Source of the DNA: Flavobacterium sp. UBA807
GTDB taxonomy: Bacteria > Bacteroidota > Bacteroidia > Flavobacteriales > Flavobacteriaceae
Assembly: GCA_002296885.1 (NCBI GenBank)
Contig: DBIH01000266.1
Span: forward strand, 1 to 19,434
Reading direction: 5' to 3'
Length of the DNA: 19,434 nt
Shown here: positions 8,300 to 16,038 of the stretch, piece after piece
Layout: each line of letters opens with the position of its first letter
How positions within the stretch are numbered: the stretch's first letter is position 1
Program-made: the position numbers and the translations under genes
The notes under the pieces: model-generated
Told to the model about the DNA's origin: nothing
The model's input: the letters and a program-made list of their open reading frames with translations, nothing else
Database searches by the model: none

Positions 8300-10600
8300 T
8301 TACGATTTTACTAATTTTTCCTTCTTTACTTTTGAAGTCAGACCTTTGCTATTCTCTGTTTGCAAATCATTTAAAATATGAATTGCTTCTTCGATATAAA
8401 TATCTTTTGACAAACTTTCATGCCATCTGTCTCTTTTCTCTTTTAACACTGAATCTTTATTTGTCTGCTCAATTTCATATGGAAGTGACTTGAATACAAA
8501 TGCATTTTTATAATCAATAATTGGTTTGTATTTTTTGTTTTTATCGTCTAATGCTTTTTGTTCTGCTTTGAATTTGTCTATGTTTAAGCTATAAACATTT
8601 TCTTTATTACGCTCGTCAAGCCATTTAGCATTGTCATCTATAAGATTCATCTGTGCATTGTTGCTCATTCTTTCGCGGCTTTTTGCTATAGCTAAATCAA
8701 AGTTGTTTTGTTTGTCCCAAACTTTGTAATCAGCGGCATCAATTTTATCCCATGGCATTGCATTATCAATATCTTTTTCTCCCATTTTCAGGTAAGAATA
8801 TTTGTCCGGAATGGCAATGTCGCTTTTCACACCTTCCAACTGTGTTGAGCCGCCATTTATTCTGTAGAATTTTTGAGTTGTTGTTTTCAAAGCTCCCAGG
8901 TCACCATAAGTACTTCCACGAACAAATTGATTTAAATCGATTACATTCTGAACAGTTCCTTTTCCATAGGATTGTTTGCTTCCGATGATTACACCTCTCT
9001 TATAATCCTGAATTGCCGCTGCCAGAATCTCTGAAGCTGAAGCAGAGAATTCATTAATCATAACAACAAGTGGTCCGTCCCATTCAATTTTTGGATCCTT
9101 GTCATATAGAACTTCTTTTTTTCCGGCAGCCGATTTAATCTGCACAATTGGCCCCTGATCGATAAATAATCCGGCAATATCAACCACAGTTTTTAAAGAA
9201 CCACCACCATTATCTCTAACATCCATTATGATTCCCTGAACGCCTTCTTTTTTCAAACGCTCCACTTCAAGTGCCACATCTTTTCCGGCGTCACGACTGT
9301 TTTGGTCTTCAAAATCGATATAGAATTTTGGCAGATAAATAATTCCATATTTATATCCATCTTTCTCAACAACACTTGATTTTACATAGGTTTCTTCGAT
9401 TTCAACTTCATCGCGAACAATCTTAATTACTTTTATTGTTCCGTCCTGTTTTTTTACTGTTAAACTAACTTCTGTCCCTTTCGGGCCTTTTATTTTCTTA
9501 ACAACATCATCCAATCGCATCCCCACAACATCAACCGGTTCACCACCTGCCTGAGCTACTTTTAAAACGATATCTCCCGATTCTAATTGTTTTCCTCTCC
9601 ATGCTGGTCCGCCGGAAATTAATTCTGTAATTTCGGTAAAATCATTTTTCTTTTGCAGTCGGGCTCCGATTCCTTCTAATTTACCGCTGATGCTCATATC
9701 AAATTTCTCTTTTTCGCTTGCCCCGAAATACGAAGTATGGGGATCAAAACGTGAAGCAATAGCGTTTAGGAATATTGAGAACCAGTCTTCTCTGTCTAAA
9801 TCTTTAATAAAATTAAAATTATCATTTAACGAATTCAGAGTACTTTCTCTTGTTTCCTTTTCTAATTGCTCATAGGTTTTTGGGGCCTGGTTTTTCTTTT
9901 TCTCTATTTCGGCAATAAATTTCTTTTCACCCTCATCAGTAAGGTTTTCCCCTTGACTCTCTCTATAATCCTTTAACTTTTCTTCTAAGGTTTTATTCTT
10001 GTCTTTTGCTAAATCTTCTTCCAGCTTTTGCTTTTCTACTAATGACGATAACGCAGAAAGTTTAACCTGCAAACGCCATCTTTCCTTTAATTCTTCAGTA
10101 TTCTTGGCAAATGGTAATTTTTCATAATCCGTATTGATGGATTCATTCTTTTTGTAATCGAAAGGTTTTGCCAGTGCTAATTTGTAGTATTCTTTGCTCT
10201 CTTCCATTCGTTTCATTAAACGGTTGTAAGTCAAATCAAAGAAAGTCAAATCCTTGTTTATGATTTGATCATCAATCTGAGTTTCATATTTGGCAAACTC
10301 ATCAATATCTGATTGCAAAAAGAAACGTTTAGAAGGGTCTAATGCATTCAGATAATCTTTATAAACTCCTTTTGAAAAAGTATCATCAATTTTTGCCGGA
10401 TTGTAATGCCCTTTCTCAATGACAAAAGTTAGCAATTCAAGCAACATTTTATCTTTTTCCGGATCGGAGTCTTGTTTTCCATTCGTAAAACTCCTTATTG
10501 CTTTTTCTATTGGTACAAAACTCAAAAGCGCCAAAGATAAGGCGCCAATTACCATTAGCATTTTATAGTTCCTTTTCATATATAAAATTATTTTATTCAT
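8300..10600 (-). CDS. prc: Carboxy-terminal processing (tail-specific) protease Prc, S41 family
   Basis: This is a periplasmic Ser/Lys protease that degrades or trims proteins from their C-termini. The product has 766 residues from the ATG at 10600. A signal or anchor segment lies at about 14-31, then a long helical N-terminal region (50-290, with FDPHTSYF at 285-292), a PDZ domain (about 300-395: LEGIGARLQ, SGDIVLKV) and the S41 core (about 405-610). The catalytic residues by motif are S521 in NEFSASASE and K547 in SYGKGTVQ. A charged C-terminal region follows, ending KVKKEKLVKS. The arrangement is that of E. coli Prc (682 aa), somewhat longer. A second in-frame ATG at 10579 (MKRNYKMLMVIG) gives a more classical signal peptide. 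A weak -7-like box on the minus strand at 10612-10619 would leave almost no leader for the 10600 start, so the true start may be 10579 (759 aa). It is convergent with the coiled-coil gene and divergent from surE. Confidence 0.95.
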   Translation of the reverse strand: MNKIILYMKRNYKMLMVIGALSLALLSFVPIEKAIRSFTNGKQDSDPEKDKMLLELLTFVIEKGHYNPAKIDDTFSKGVYKDYLNALDPSKRFFLQSDIDEFAKYETQIDDQIINKDLTFFDLTYNRLMKRMEESKEYYKLALAKPFDYKKNESINTDYEKLPFAKNTEELKERWRLQVKLSALSSLVEKQKLEEDLAKDKNKTLEEKLKDYRESQGENLTDEGEKKFIAEIEKKKNQAPKTYEQLEKETRESTLNSLNDNFNFIKDLDREDWFSIFLNAIASRFDPHTSYFGASEKEKFDMSISGKLEGIGARLQKKNDFTEITELISGGPAWRGKQLESGDIVLKVAQAGGEPVDVVGMRLDDVVKKIKGPKGTEVSLTVKKQDGTIKVIKIVRDEVEIEETYVKSSVVEKDGYKYGIIYLPKFYIDFEDQNSRDAGKDVALEVERLKKEGVQGIIMDVRDNGGGSLKTVVDIAGLFIDQGPIVQIKSAAGKKEVLYDKDPKIEWDGPLVVMINEFSASASEILAAAIQDYKRGVIIGSKQSYGKGTVQNVIDLNQFVRGSTYGDLGALKTTTQKFYRINGGSTQLEGVKSDIAIPDKYSYLKMGEKDIDNAMPWDKIDAADYKVWDKQNNFDLAIAKSRERMSNNAQMNLIDDNAKWLDERNKENVYSLNIDKFKAEQKALDDKNKKYKPIIDYKNAFVFKSLPYEIEQTNKDSVLKEKRDRWHESLSKDIYIEEAIHILNDLQTENSKGLTSKVKKEKLVKS

Positions 10601-10747
10601 TAATTATTGGTCTAAAGTAAACAAAAAACGATGCCAAGCCTTTCTCATTCAGATAAATTTTTGTTAAAAAGCAACATTATCACTGCTTTGCAGGGCACAT
10701 TGGTTCAAAGTTATAAAAATGTATCTTATGAAATCTTAAAAATAGTT

Positions 10748-10755
10748 TAATTTTG
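10748..10755 (+). promoter_or_regulatory. -7-like box (TAATTTTG) upstream of surE in the divergent prc/surE region
   Basis: TAATTTTG matches TAnnTTTG and lies 49 bp before the surE ATG, leaving a leader of about 40 nt. Within that leader is a short inverted repeat, GCACA/TGTGC (10770-10774 and 10780-10784, loop AAAAC). The 204-bp divergent gap 10601-10804 also holds a weaker minus-strand box (TACTTTAG, 10619-10612) suited to prc. I see no clear -33 for either. Confidence 0.4.
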
Positions 10756-10804
10756 TCTGCAGATAAGACGCACAAAAACTGTGCTGGTTACATAATTTCA
10801 AAAA

Positions 10805-11572
10805 ATGAGTAAACCTACCATTTTAGTTACCAATGACGACGGAATAAATGCTCCGGGAATCCGCGCCCTTATTGCCGTTATGGCTGAAATTGGAAATGTT
10901 GTCGTTGTCGCGCCTGACAGTCCGCAAAGTGCCATGGGACATGCAATAACTATAAACAGTACATTATATCTGAACAGAATTTCCGTTGAAAATGCTGTAA
11001 TTACTGAATACAGTTGCTCAGGAACTCCGGTAGATTGTGTAAAATTAGCGGTCAATGAAATTTTGAAAAAGAAACCCGATTTGTGTGTTTCGGGTGTCAA
11101 TCACGGTTCAAATTCTTCGATTAATGTGATTTATTCGGGAACGATGAGTGCCGCTGTTGAGGCCGGAATAGAAGGAATTCCGGCTATTGGTTTTTCCTTA
11201 TTGGATTATGACTGGAATGCCGATTTTGAGCAGATAAAACCATTTATCAAAAAAATTGCTTTGGAAGTTTTGGCAAAAAAACTACCCGAAGGTACTATTT
11301 TGAATGTGAATTTCCCAAAGCTTAAAGAAAAGGAAATTAAAGGAATAAAAATTTGTCGTCAGGCGAAAGCCATTTGGGCGGAAAAATTTGACAAACGAAA
11401 AACGCCTTATGGCAAAGATTATTATTGGCTGACCGGTGAATTTGTAAATCAGGACAAAGGCGAAGATACCGATGAATGGGCGCTTTCAAATGGTTACATT
11501 TCGATAGTTCCTGTACAATTTGATTTGACAGCACATCATGCCATTCAGTATTTAAATTCATGGGATTTTTAA
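10805..11572 (+). CDS. surE: 5'/3'-nucleotidase SurE
   Basis: SurE is a metal-dependent cytoplasmic phosphatase that hydrolyses nucleoside 5'- and 3'-monophosphates and in some species short polyphosphate; it is linked to stationary-phase survival. The 255-residue product carries the family metal site: D11 and D12 in TNDDGINAPG, S42 in PDSPQSAMG and N99 in SGVNHGSNSS. SGTPVDCVKLA (72-82) and the SGTMSAAVEAGIEG loop are also conserved. The ATG at 10805 directly precedes the family N-terminus (SKPTILVTNDDG). The gene leads a same-strand run surE-lpxB-NlpC/P60-comEC. surE and lpxB are separated by 62 bp holding a GC-rich motif. Confidence 0.96.
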   Translation: MSKPTILVTNDDGINAPGIRALIAVMAEIGNVVVVAPDSPQSAMGHAITINSTLYLNRISVENAVITEYSCSGTPVDCVKLAVNEILKKKPDLCVSGVNHGSNSSINVIYSGTMSAAVEAGIEGIPAIGFSLLDYDWNADFEQIKPFIKKIALEVLAKKLPEGTILNVNFPKLKEKEIKGIKICRQAKAIWAEKFDKRKTPYGKDYYWLTGEFVNQDKGEDTDEWALSNGYISIVPVQFDLTAHHAIQYLNSWDF

Positions 11573-11584
11573 ATTTATATTGAT

Positions 11585-11606
11585 GGCACGAGCGTTAGCG
11601 ACTGCA
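11585..11606 (+). repeat. GC-rich REP-like motif between surE and lpxB
   Basis: A 22-bp stretch beginning GGCACGAGCG and ending GCGACTGCA is about 64% GC, whereas the rest of this 62-bp gap is almost entirely A/T. It contains a direct AGCG...AGCG repeat and an imperfect dyad (outer GCA/TGC, inner GC/GC around GTTA), followed by a T-run (TTTTTTT). The hairpin would be weak, so I do not call it a terminator. Similar short GC-rich intergenic elements recur in some Bacteroidetes genomes, but only one copy is visible here, so calling it a repeat is an inference. Confidence 0.3.
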
Positions 11607-11634
11607 TTTTTTTCAATAAAATAAACAAGCAAAA

Positions 11635-12756
11635 ATGAAGTATTATATCATTGCCGGCGAAGCATCGGGCGATTTACATGGTTCGAATTTGATGAAAGCT
11701 CTTTATAAAGAAGATGCTGATGCAGATATCCGGTTTTGGGGTGGTGATTTGATGCAGAACGTTGGCGGAACTTTGGTAAAACACTATCGCGATTTGGCAT
11801 TTATGGGTTTTGCGGAAGTTGTAATGAATCTTAAAACCATCCTGAATAACATCAAATTCTGCAAAGCCGACATCGAAAAATTCAATCCCGATGTAATTAT
11901 CTTTATTGATTATCCCGGCTTTAATATGCGCATTGCAAAATGGGCAAAATTAAAAGGAATAAAAACACACTATTATATTGCACCTCAGATTTGGGCGTGG
12001 AAAGAAAACCGAATCAAAGCGGTAAAGAGAGATTTCGACAAACTGTTTGTAATCCTTCCATTTGAAAAAGACTTTTTTGAAGTCAAGCATCATTTCCCAG
12101 TTGAATTTGTCGGGCATCCATTAATTGACGCCATTCATAACCGAACGAAAACGAATGAAGTTTCTTTTCGAAAAGAAAATAATTTAAACGACAAACCAAT
12201 CATCGCTATTCTTCCCGGAAGCCGAAAGCAGGAAATTTCAAAAATGTTGAGTGTCATGTTGAGCATTGTTCCCGATTTTCCGGATCATCAGTTTGTAATT
12301 GCCGGTGCTCCAAGTCAGGAATACCATTTTTATGAGCAATTCCTAATCAATAAAAATGTGAAATTTGTTTCTAATAAAACTTATGATTTACTGAGCATTG
12401 CAACCGCTGCCTTGGTTACCTCAGGAACTGCAACTTTAGAAACCGCCTTGTTTAAGGTTCCTGAAGTTGTTTGTTATAAAGGAAGCTGGACGTCCTATCA
12501 AATAGCCAAAAGAATCATTACACTAAAATATATTTCGCTGGTGAATTTAATCATGGATGAGGAAGTCGTAACCGAACTTATCCAGGAAAAATTTAATTCC
12601 AAAAACCTGAAAAAAGAGCTCTCAAAATTACTGGATGAAAATCACAGAAAAGCTTTGTTGAAAAAATACGATGATTTGGAAAGCAAACTTGGTGGTATCG
12701 GTGCCAGTGAAAAAACAGCAAAAATAATCGCCAAAGTGTTAAAAAGTTTGGATTAA
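11635..12756 (+). CDS. lpxB: Lipid-A-disaccharide synthase
   Basis: This peripheral inner-membrane glycosyltransferase (GT19) joins UDP-2,3-diacylglucosamine and lipid X to make the disaccharide of lipid A. At 373 residues it has the normal length. Conserved stretches are AGEASGDLHG (7-16), FIDYPGFNMRIAKWAK (90-105), YIAPQIWAWKENR (114-126), GHPLID (160-165), LPGSRKQEI (193-201) and the donor-binding region TSGTATLET (262-270). It confirms a Gram-negative outer membrane. The surE-lpxB order is, from memory, common in flavobacteria. The last codons (AGT TTG GAT TAA) contain the -33 element of the promoter for the next gene. Confidence 0.97.
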   Translation: MKYYIIAGEASGDLHGSNLMKALYKEDADADIRFWGGDLMQNVGGTLVKHYRDLAFMGFAEVVMNLKTILNNIKFCKADIEKFNPDVIIFIDYPGFNMRIAKWAKLKGIKTHYYIAPQIWAWKENRIKAVKRDFDKLFVILPFEKDFFEVKHHFPVEFVGHPLIDAIHNRTKTNEVSFRKENNLNDKPIIAILPGSRKQEISKMLSVMLSIVPDFPDHQFVIAGAPSQEYHFYEQFLINKNVKFVSNKTYDLLSIATAALVTSGTATLETALFKVPEVVCYKGSWTSYQIAKRIITLKYISLVNLIMDEEVVTELIQEKFNSKNLKKELSKLLDENHRKALLKKYDDLESKLGGIGASEKTAKIIAKVLKSLD

Positions 12757-12777
12757 GTGCATAAAGCTCTATATTTG
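12747..12777 (+). promoter_or_regulatory. Consensus flavobacterial promoter (TTTG-N19-TATATTTG) for the NlpC/P60 gene
   Basis: TTTG at 12747-12750 and TATATTTG at 12770-12777 are exactly 19 bp apart, an ideal match to the Bacteroidetes housekeeping promoter (TTG / TAnnTTTG). The -33 element is inside the last lpxB codons and the -7 box is 17 bp before the ATG at 12795. This is the best promoter match that I found in the window. Confidence 0.75.
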
Positions 12778-12794
12778 TAAGCTAAACTTTCTGA

Positions 12795-13397
12795 ATGAGA
12801 AACCTATTTAAAATAGCTTTGTTTTTAATTGTATGTTGTGGCAGTTCTTCTGCTTCAAATACAATGAGCGTTGTTGTTTTAAATAAAATTCACTCCAATA
12901 TTGCCATAGTATTCAATACAGATCCCAACAAAAAAGATACTAAAAACAGAGCAATCCTTAATACTAAAAATGCTACTGATATTATCATTGAAGACGACAC
13001 CGATAGTTATCTGGCTGAACAACTCATCAATGTTGCTTCTGATAATTTAGGTACTCGCTATCGAAGTGGAGGAACAACTAAAGATGGTTTTGATTGTTCG
13101 GGTTTGATGTATTCCACTTTCAGGAAATTCGACATTACACTTCCTCGCTCTTCTTATGAAATGGCAGAAACCGGAACGGTAATCGACCCAGAAAATGCAA
13201 AAAAAGGCGATTTGATTTTCTTTATAAACAGAGGTCAAAAAAGAATTAATCATGTTGGGATGGTTGTTGAAGTAAATGGTGATGAAATCAAATTCATTCA
13301 TTCTTCAACAAATGGTGGCGTAATAATTTCTTCGCTCAAGGAACCTTATTACGAAAGAACATTCAAGCAGATTAACAGGGTTATCGCAGAAGAATAA
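12795..13397 (+). CDS. Exported NlpC/P60 family peptidoglycan endopeptidase
   Basis: NlpC/P60 enzymes are Cys peptidases that cut bonds in the peptidoglycan stem peptide, typically gamma-D-Glu-meso-DAP. The 200-residue product has a signal peptide (about 1-20, MRNLFKIALFLIVCCGSSSA). The region next to C14/C15 (FLIVCC) does not meet the lipobox rule, so export as a soluble protein is more likely than lipidation. A linker of about 50 residues precedes the catalytic domain (about 75-198) with the triad C101 (FDCSGLMY), H153 (INHVGMV) and H169 (KFIHSS). GTRYRSGG (86-93) and KKGDLIFF (136-143) are further family marks. No SH3 or LysM domain is visible. It probably acts in wall remodelling or recycling. 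A consensus promoter lies directly upstream, so it need not depend on lpxB transcription. Confidence 0.93.
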   Translation: MRNLFKIALFLIVCCGSSSASNTMSVVVLNKIHSNIAIVFNTDPNKKDTKNRAILNTKNATDIIIEDDTDSYLAEQLINVASDNLGTRYRSGGTTKDGFDCSGLMYSTFRKFDITLPRSSYEMAETGTVIDPENAKKGDLIFFINRGQKRINHVGMVVEVNGDEIKFIHSSTNGGVIISSLKEPYYERTFKQINRVIAEE

Positions 13398-13441
13398 ACT
13401 CCTCCTCACAATTATCTGAATTTTTGCGTAATTGAATTTAT

Positions 13442-15466
13442 GTGAAAATTTTACAATTCCCCTTAACGAGAATTTTTATCGGATTCTTATTTGGGCTAAT
13501 TCTTTTCAGAATCTTAAGCCCGAACAATATCTTTGTGCTTTTTGGTTTAGTCCTCAGCACTATAGGATTATCATTATCGTTTTTTTTCAGCCAGAAAAAA
13601 AGATCATTCAAAATTATTTTTGGAATTTTTGTTTTTCTGACTTCCATCCTTACCGGAATAACAACAGGAATAATCCACAAGGAAACTAACCGTTCAAGAC
13701 ATTACATCAATCAGATTACAGATTATGAAAAAGTCCATTTTCTGGATTTGCTTTTGGAAGAAAAACTGAAAAGCTCACCAAAAAGCAAACGATATCTATG
13801 CATTGTAAAAGAACTTGATGGAAAACAGAGTTTTGGAAATGTGATTCTCAATATTTCAAAAGAGACATCAATTAAAAGTTTAAAAATCGGAACTCATTTG
13901 CAAGTAACCGGATTCATTTTAAAAAACAAAAATCCTTCTAATCCGAATCTTTTTGACTATGGTAGATATCTTGAAAATCAGGAAATTTATGCTCAGGTTT
14001 ATGCTAAGCAAATTACTGTTGGAAAATATGACGCCGGTTTATGGGCTGGTTTTTCAAATTTCAGGCAAAATATTATTTCAAATTTAGAGCATTCCAATAT
14101 TTCAAAAGATGAACTGAATGTCCTTAATGCATTGATTCTTGGTCAACAACAGGATATCTCCCCAGAGGTTCTGAAAGACTATCAGTATGCCGGGGCTGTA
14201 CATGTTTTATCGGTTTCGGGCTTGCATGTTGGCTTCATTATGTTGTTTATTACCCTTTTGCTCAAGCCGATTGGTAACTCAAGAAAAGGTTCATTGCTCA
14301 AATTATGCATCGTAATTTTGTCTCTTTGTGCATTTGCGGTCTTAACAGGATTGTCTGCTTCGATTGTTCGTTCGGCAACCATGTTTTCATTTTTGGCGAT
14401 TGGAACTCATCTTAGAAGAACGACTAACATTTATCACACATTGTTAGTCTCAATGCTTTTGATTCTGTTATTCAAACCATCGTTCTTGTATGATGTCGGG
14501 TTTCAGTTAAGTTATCTTGCTTTGTTTTTTATCCTTTGGCTTCAACCAATCCTATCTGAAATTTGGCAGCCAAAGAATAAAATCATAAGATACTTTTGGG
14601 ACATTATTACAGTTTCATTCGCAGCACAAATTGGCGCGATGCCATTAAGCATCTATTACTTCCATCAATTTCCGGGGTTATTTTTTGTAACTAATTTGCT
14701 GATTCTCCCATTACTTGGAGTCATCATGGCTGCTGGTGTCATTGCAATTTTGATAGCAATGTTTGGCACTGTTCCATTTTATATCGCCAAAGCTATCGAG
14801 TTTTTAATACGATTTCTAAATGCAATAATCCATTGGGTTGCTTCATTAAATGATTTCATTATAAAAGATATTTCATTCACAGCAGAAATGTTATGGAGCT
14901 CCTACATTGCAATTATCCTTATCATTCTTTGGGTAAAGAATCCAAAGTTTAAACAGCTTGTTTTTGCTTTCTCAGGAATTCTTCTATTTCAGGCAATAAT
15001 CATTTTTCAGAAAAAAGAAGTGCTGAACGAGGAAGAATTAATTATTTTCAATTGCAGAAAAAAAACCATAATAACCGAACGAACTGGTGATGATGTTACA
15101 ATTTACAGCAACGACAGCATTTTGGAAAACATCAGTAATAATCAGCTTATACAATCATATTTAATTGGAAATTTTTGTCATATAGATGCTAAGAAATCGT
15201 TGCGGAATCTAATGTATTTCAAGAATCAAAAATTATTAATCATTGATAGTTCCGGCATTTATACAAAAGAAATCAAACCAGACATTTTATTGATTATTCA
15301 ATCCCCGAAGCTAAATATGCAGCGTTTACTCAAAACCTACAAACCAAAACAAATCATTGCTGATGGTTCCAATTTTAAGAGTTATGTGAGGATTTGGGAG
15401 GCTACCTGCCGTAAAGAAAAAATCCCTTTTCATTACACCAATGAAAAGGGATTTTATAAGATTTAA
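13442..15466 (+). CDS. comEC: ComEC/Rec2-type DNA-uptake channel protein
   Basis: ComEC is the inner-membrane channel that carries single-stranded DNA into the cytoplasm during transformation. The 674-residue product has N-terminal membrane helices (about 10-75), a soluble OB-like DUF4131 domain (about 80-195, with NPSNPNLFDYGRYL at 165-178), and the multi-helix Competence domain (about 225-525) with HVLSVSGLHV (254-263), GLSASIVRSATM (303-314) and DVGFQLSYLA (351-360). The C-terminal 150 residues lack the HxHxDH motif of the metallo-beta-lactamase domain found in longer ComEC proteins. The start is GTG at 13442: the ATG two bases upstream is followed at once by TGA, and no in-frame ATG occurs before the conserved region. 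The last 15 codons encode a perfect terminator stem. A 44-bp gap separates it from the NlpC/P60 gene. Confidence 0.93.
   Translation: MKILQFPLTRIFIGFLFGLILFRILSPNNIFVLFGLVLSTIGLSLSFFFSQKKRSFKIIFGIFVFLTSILTGITTGIIHKETNRSRHYINQITDYEKVHFLDLLLEEKLKSSPKSKRYLCIVKELDGKQSFGNVILNISKETSIKSLKIGTHLQVTGFILKNKNPSNPNLFDYGRYLENQEIYAQVYAKQITVGKYDAGLWAGFSNFRQNIISNLEHSNISKDELNVLNALILGQQQDISPEVLKDYQYAGAVHVLSVSGLHVGFIMLFITLLLKPIGNSRKGSLLKLCIVILSLCAFAVLTGLSASIVRSATMFSFLAIGTHLRRTTNIYHTLLVSMLLILLFKPSFLYDVGFQLSYLALFFILWLQPILSEIWQPKNKIIRYFWDIITVSFAAQIGAMPLSIYYFHQFPGLFFVTNLLILPLLGVIMAAGVIAILIAMFGTVPFYIAKAIEFLIRFLNAIIHWVASLNDFIIKDISFTAEMLWSSYIAIILIILWVKNPKFKQLVFAFSGILLFQAIIIFQKKEVLNEEELIIFNCRKKTIITERTGDDVTIYSNDSILENISNNQLIQSYLIGNFCHIDAKKSLRNLMYFKNQKLLIIDSSGIYTKEIKPDILLIIQSPKLNMQRLLKTYKPKQIIADGSNFKSYVRIWEATCRKEKIPFHYTNEKGFYKI
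15419..15455. terminator. Bidirectional terminator hairpin inside the 3' end of comEC
   Basis: A perfect 16-bp stem (15419-15434 and 15440-15455, core TCCCTTTTCATT / AATGAAAAGGGA) with a 5-nt loop (ACACC) lies in comEC codons 660-672, ahead of its stop at 15464-15466. On the minus strand it starts 22 nt after the thioredoxin gene stop and runs into TTTTTTCTTT, a good U-tract. On the plus strand the tract is only TTTTATAAGATTT. It is therefore a strong terminator for the thioredoxin gene and a possible one for comEC. Confidence 0.85.
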
Positions 15467-15476
15467 TTTTGTTGAA

Positions 15477-15947
15477 TTAAGACTTCTTATTGTTTGCCAG
15501 AATCTGATCTGCAGCAGCTAACCAGGCAGAAGGACCACCGGCTAAATAGCCTGTGCTTCCTATTTTTTCAAGATTAATTTTCCCATCTTTTTTGCTTGCG
15601 TTTACAAACCAAACTGTTGGATACCCTTGAACCATAAAGGTTTGTTGTAATTCCATATTCTGTCTTTGAATTTCCGGTAATTGAGGTGTTCTTCTTGGGA
15701 AATCAAGTTCAACCAGAACCACATTCTCCTTTGCCCATTTTGCAAATTCAGGGGTTTTGAAAACTTCATTTTGCAAACGCATGCACCAACCGCACCAGTC
15801 ACTGCCTGTAAAAAATAAGAACAATGGCTTTTTAGTTTTTTTTGAAATTTCCATGGCCTTATTCATATCGGTTTGCCAAGTTAGCTCTTGAGCCTGTATT
15901 GTTAATGAGCCAAGGACTAAGAATAAAGTAATTGCTATTTTTTTCAT
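15477..15947 (-). CDS. Exported thioredoxin-fold protein with WCGWC motif
   Basis: This is a periplasmic thioredoxin-like protein, probably a thiol-disulfide oxidoreductase. From the ATG at 15947 the product has 156 residues: signal peptide MKKIAITLFLVLGSLTIQAQ (1-20), then a thioredoxin fold with FFTGSDWCGWC (redox C52 and C55), the LVELDFPR strand and a cis-proline context GYPTVWF (P110). The frame is open to an ATG at 15980, but a TATATTTG promoter box lies between the two ATGs and the shorter form has a classical signal peptide, so I use 15947. The SDWCGWC type resembles the Thioredoxin_7 group common in Bacteroidetes, whose physiological partners are mostly unknown. It lies downstream of the POT genes on the same strand (91-bp gap) but has its own promoter-like box, and it is convergent with comEC. 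Confidence 0.92.
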   Translation of the reverse strand: MKKIAITLFLVLGSLTIQAQELTWQTDMNKAMEISKKTKKPLFLFFTGSDWCGWCMRLQNEVFKTPEFAKWAKENVVLVELDFPRRTPQLPEIQRQNMELQQTFMVQGYPTVWFVNASKKDGKINLEKIGSTGYLAGGPSAWLAAADQILANNKKS

Positions 15948-15961
15948 TGTGATATTTTTTT

Positions 15962-15969
15962 CAAATATA
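15962..15969 (-). promoter_or_regulatory. -7 box (TATATTTG, minus strand) of the thioredoxin-like gene
   Basis: Read on the minus strand, 15969-15962 is TATATTTG, an exact TAnnTTTG match, 14 bp upstream of the ATG at 15947. Its position between the two possible ATGs favours the downstream one. No clear TTG was found about 19 bp further upstream. Confidence 0.5.
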
Positions 15970-16038
15970 GCGATTTGCACTTATACGAAGAATTAATTTT
16001 TCCTTAATTATGGCATTTAGAATAAATTATGGAAATTT

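Noticed and set aside
11583..11624. A 13-codon reading frame (MARALATAFFSIK) across the GC-rich motif before lpxB
   Set aside because: It is too short, has no start signal, and its composition is explained by the GC-rich motif; it is not supported as a leader peptide.
12834..12842. Possible lipobox at C14/C15 of the NlpC/P60 protein
   Set aside because: The residue before the first Cys is Val, not Gly, Ala or Ser, and the one before C15 is Cys, so the lipobox rule is not met.
13432..13689. Overlapping open frames on both strands at the start of comEC
   Set aside because: The +1 frame here has no family resemblance, while the GTG-started frame gives the complete ComEC N-terminus.
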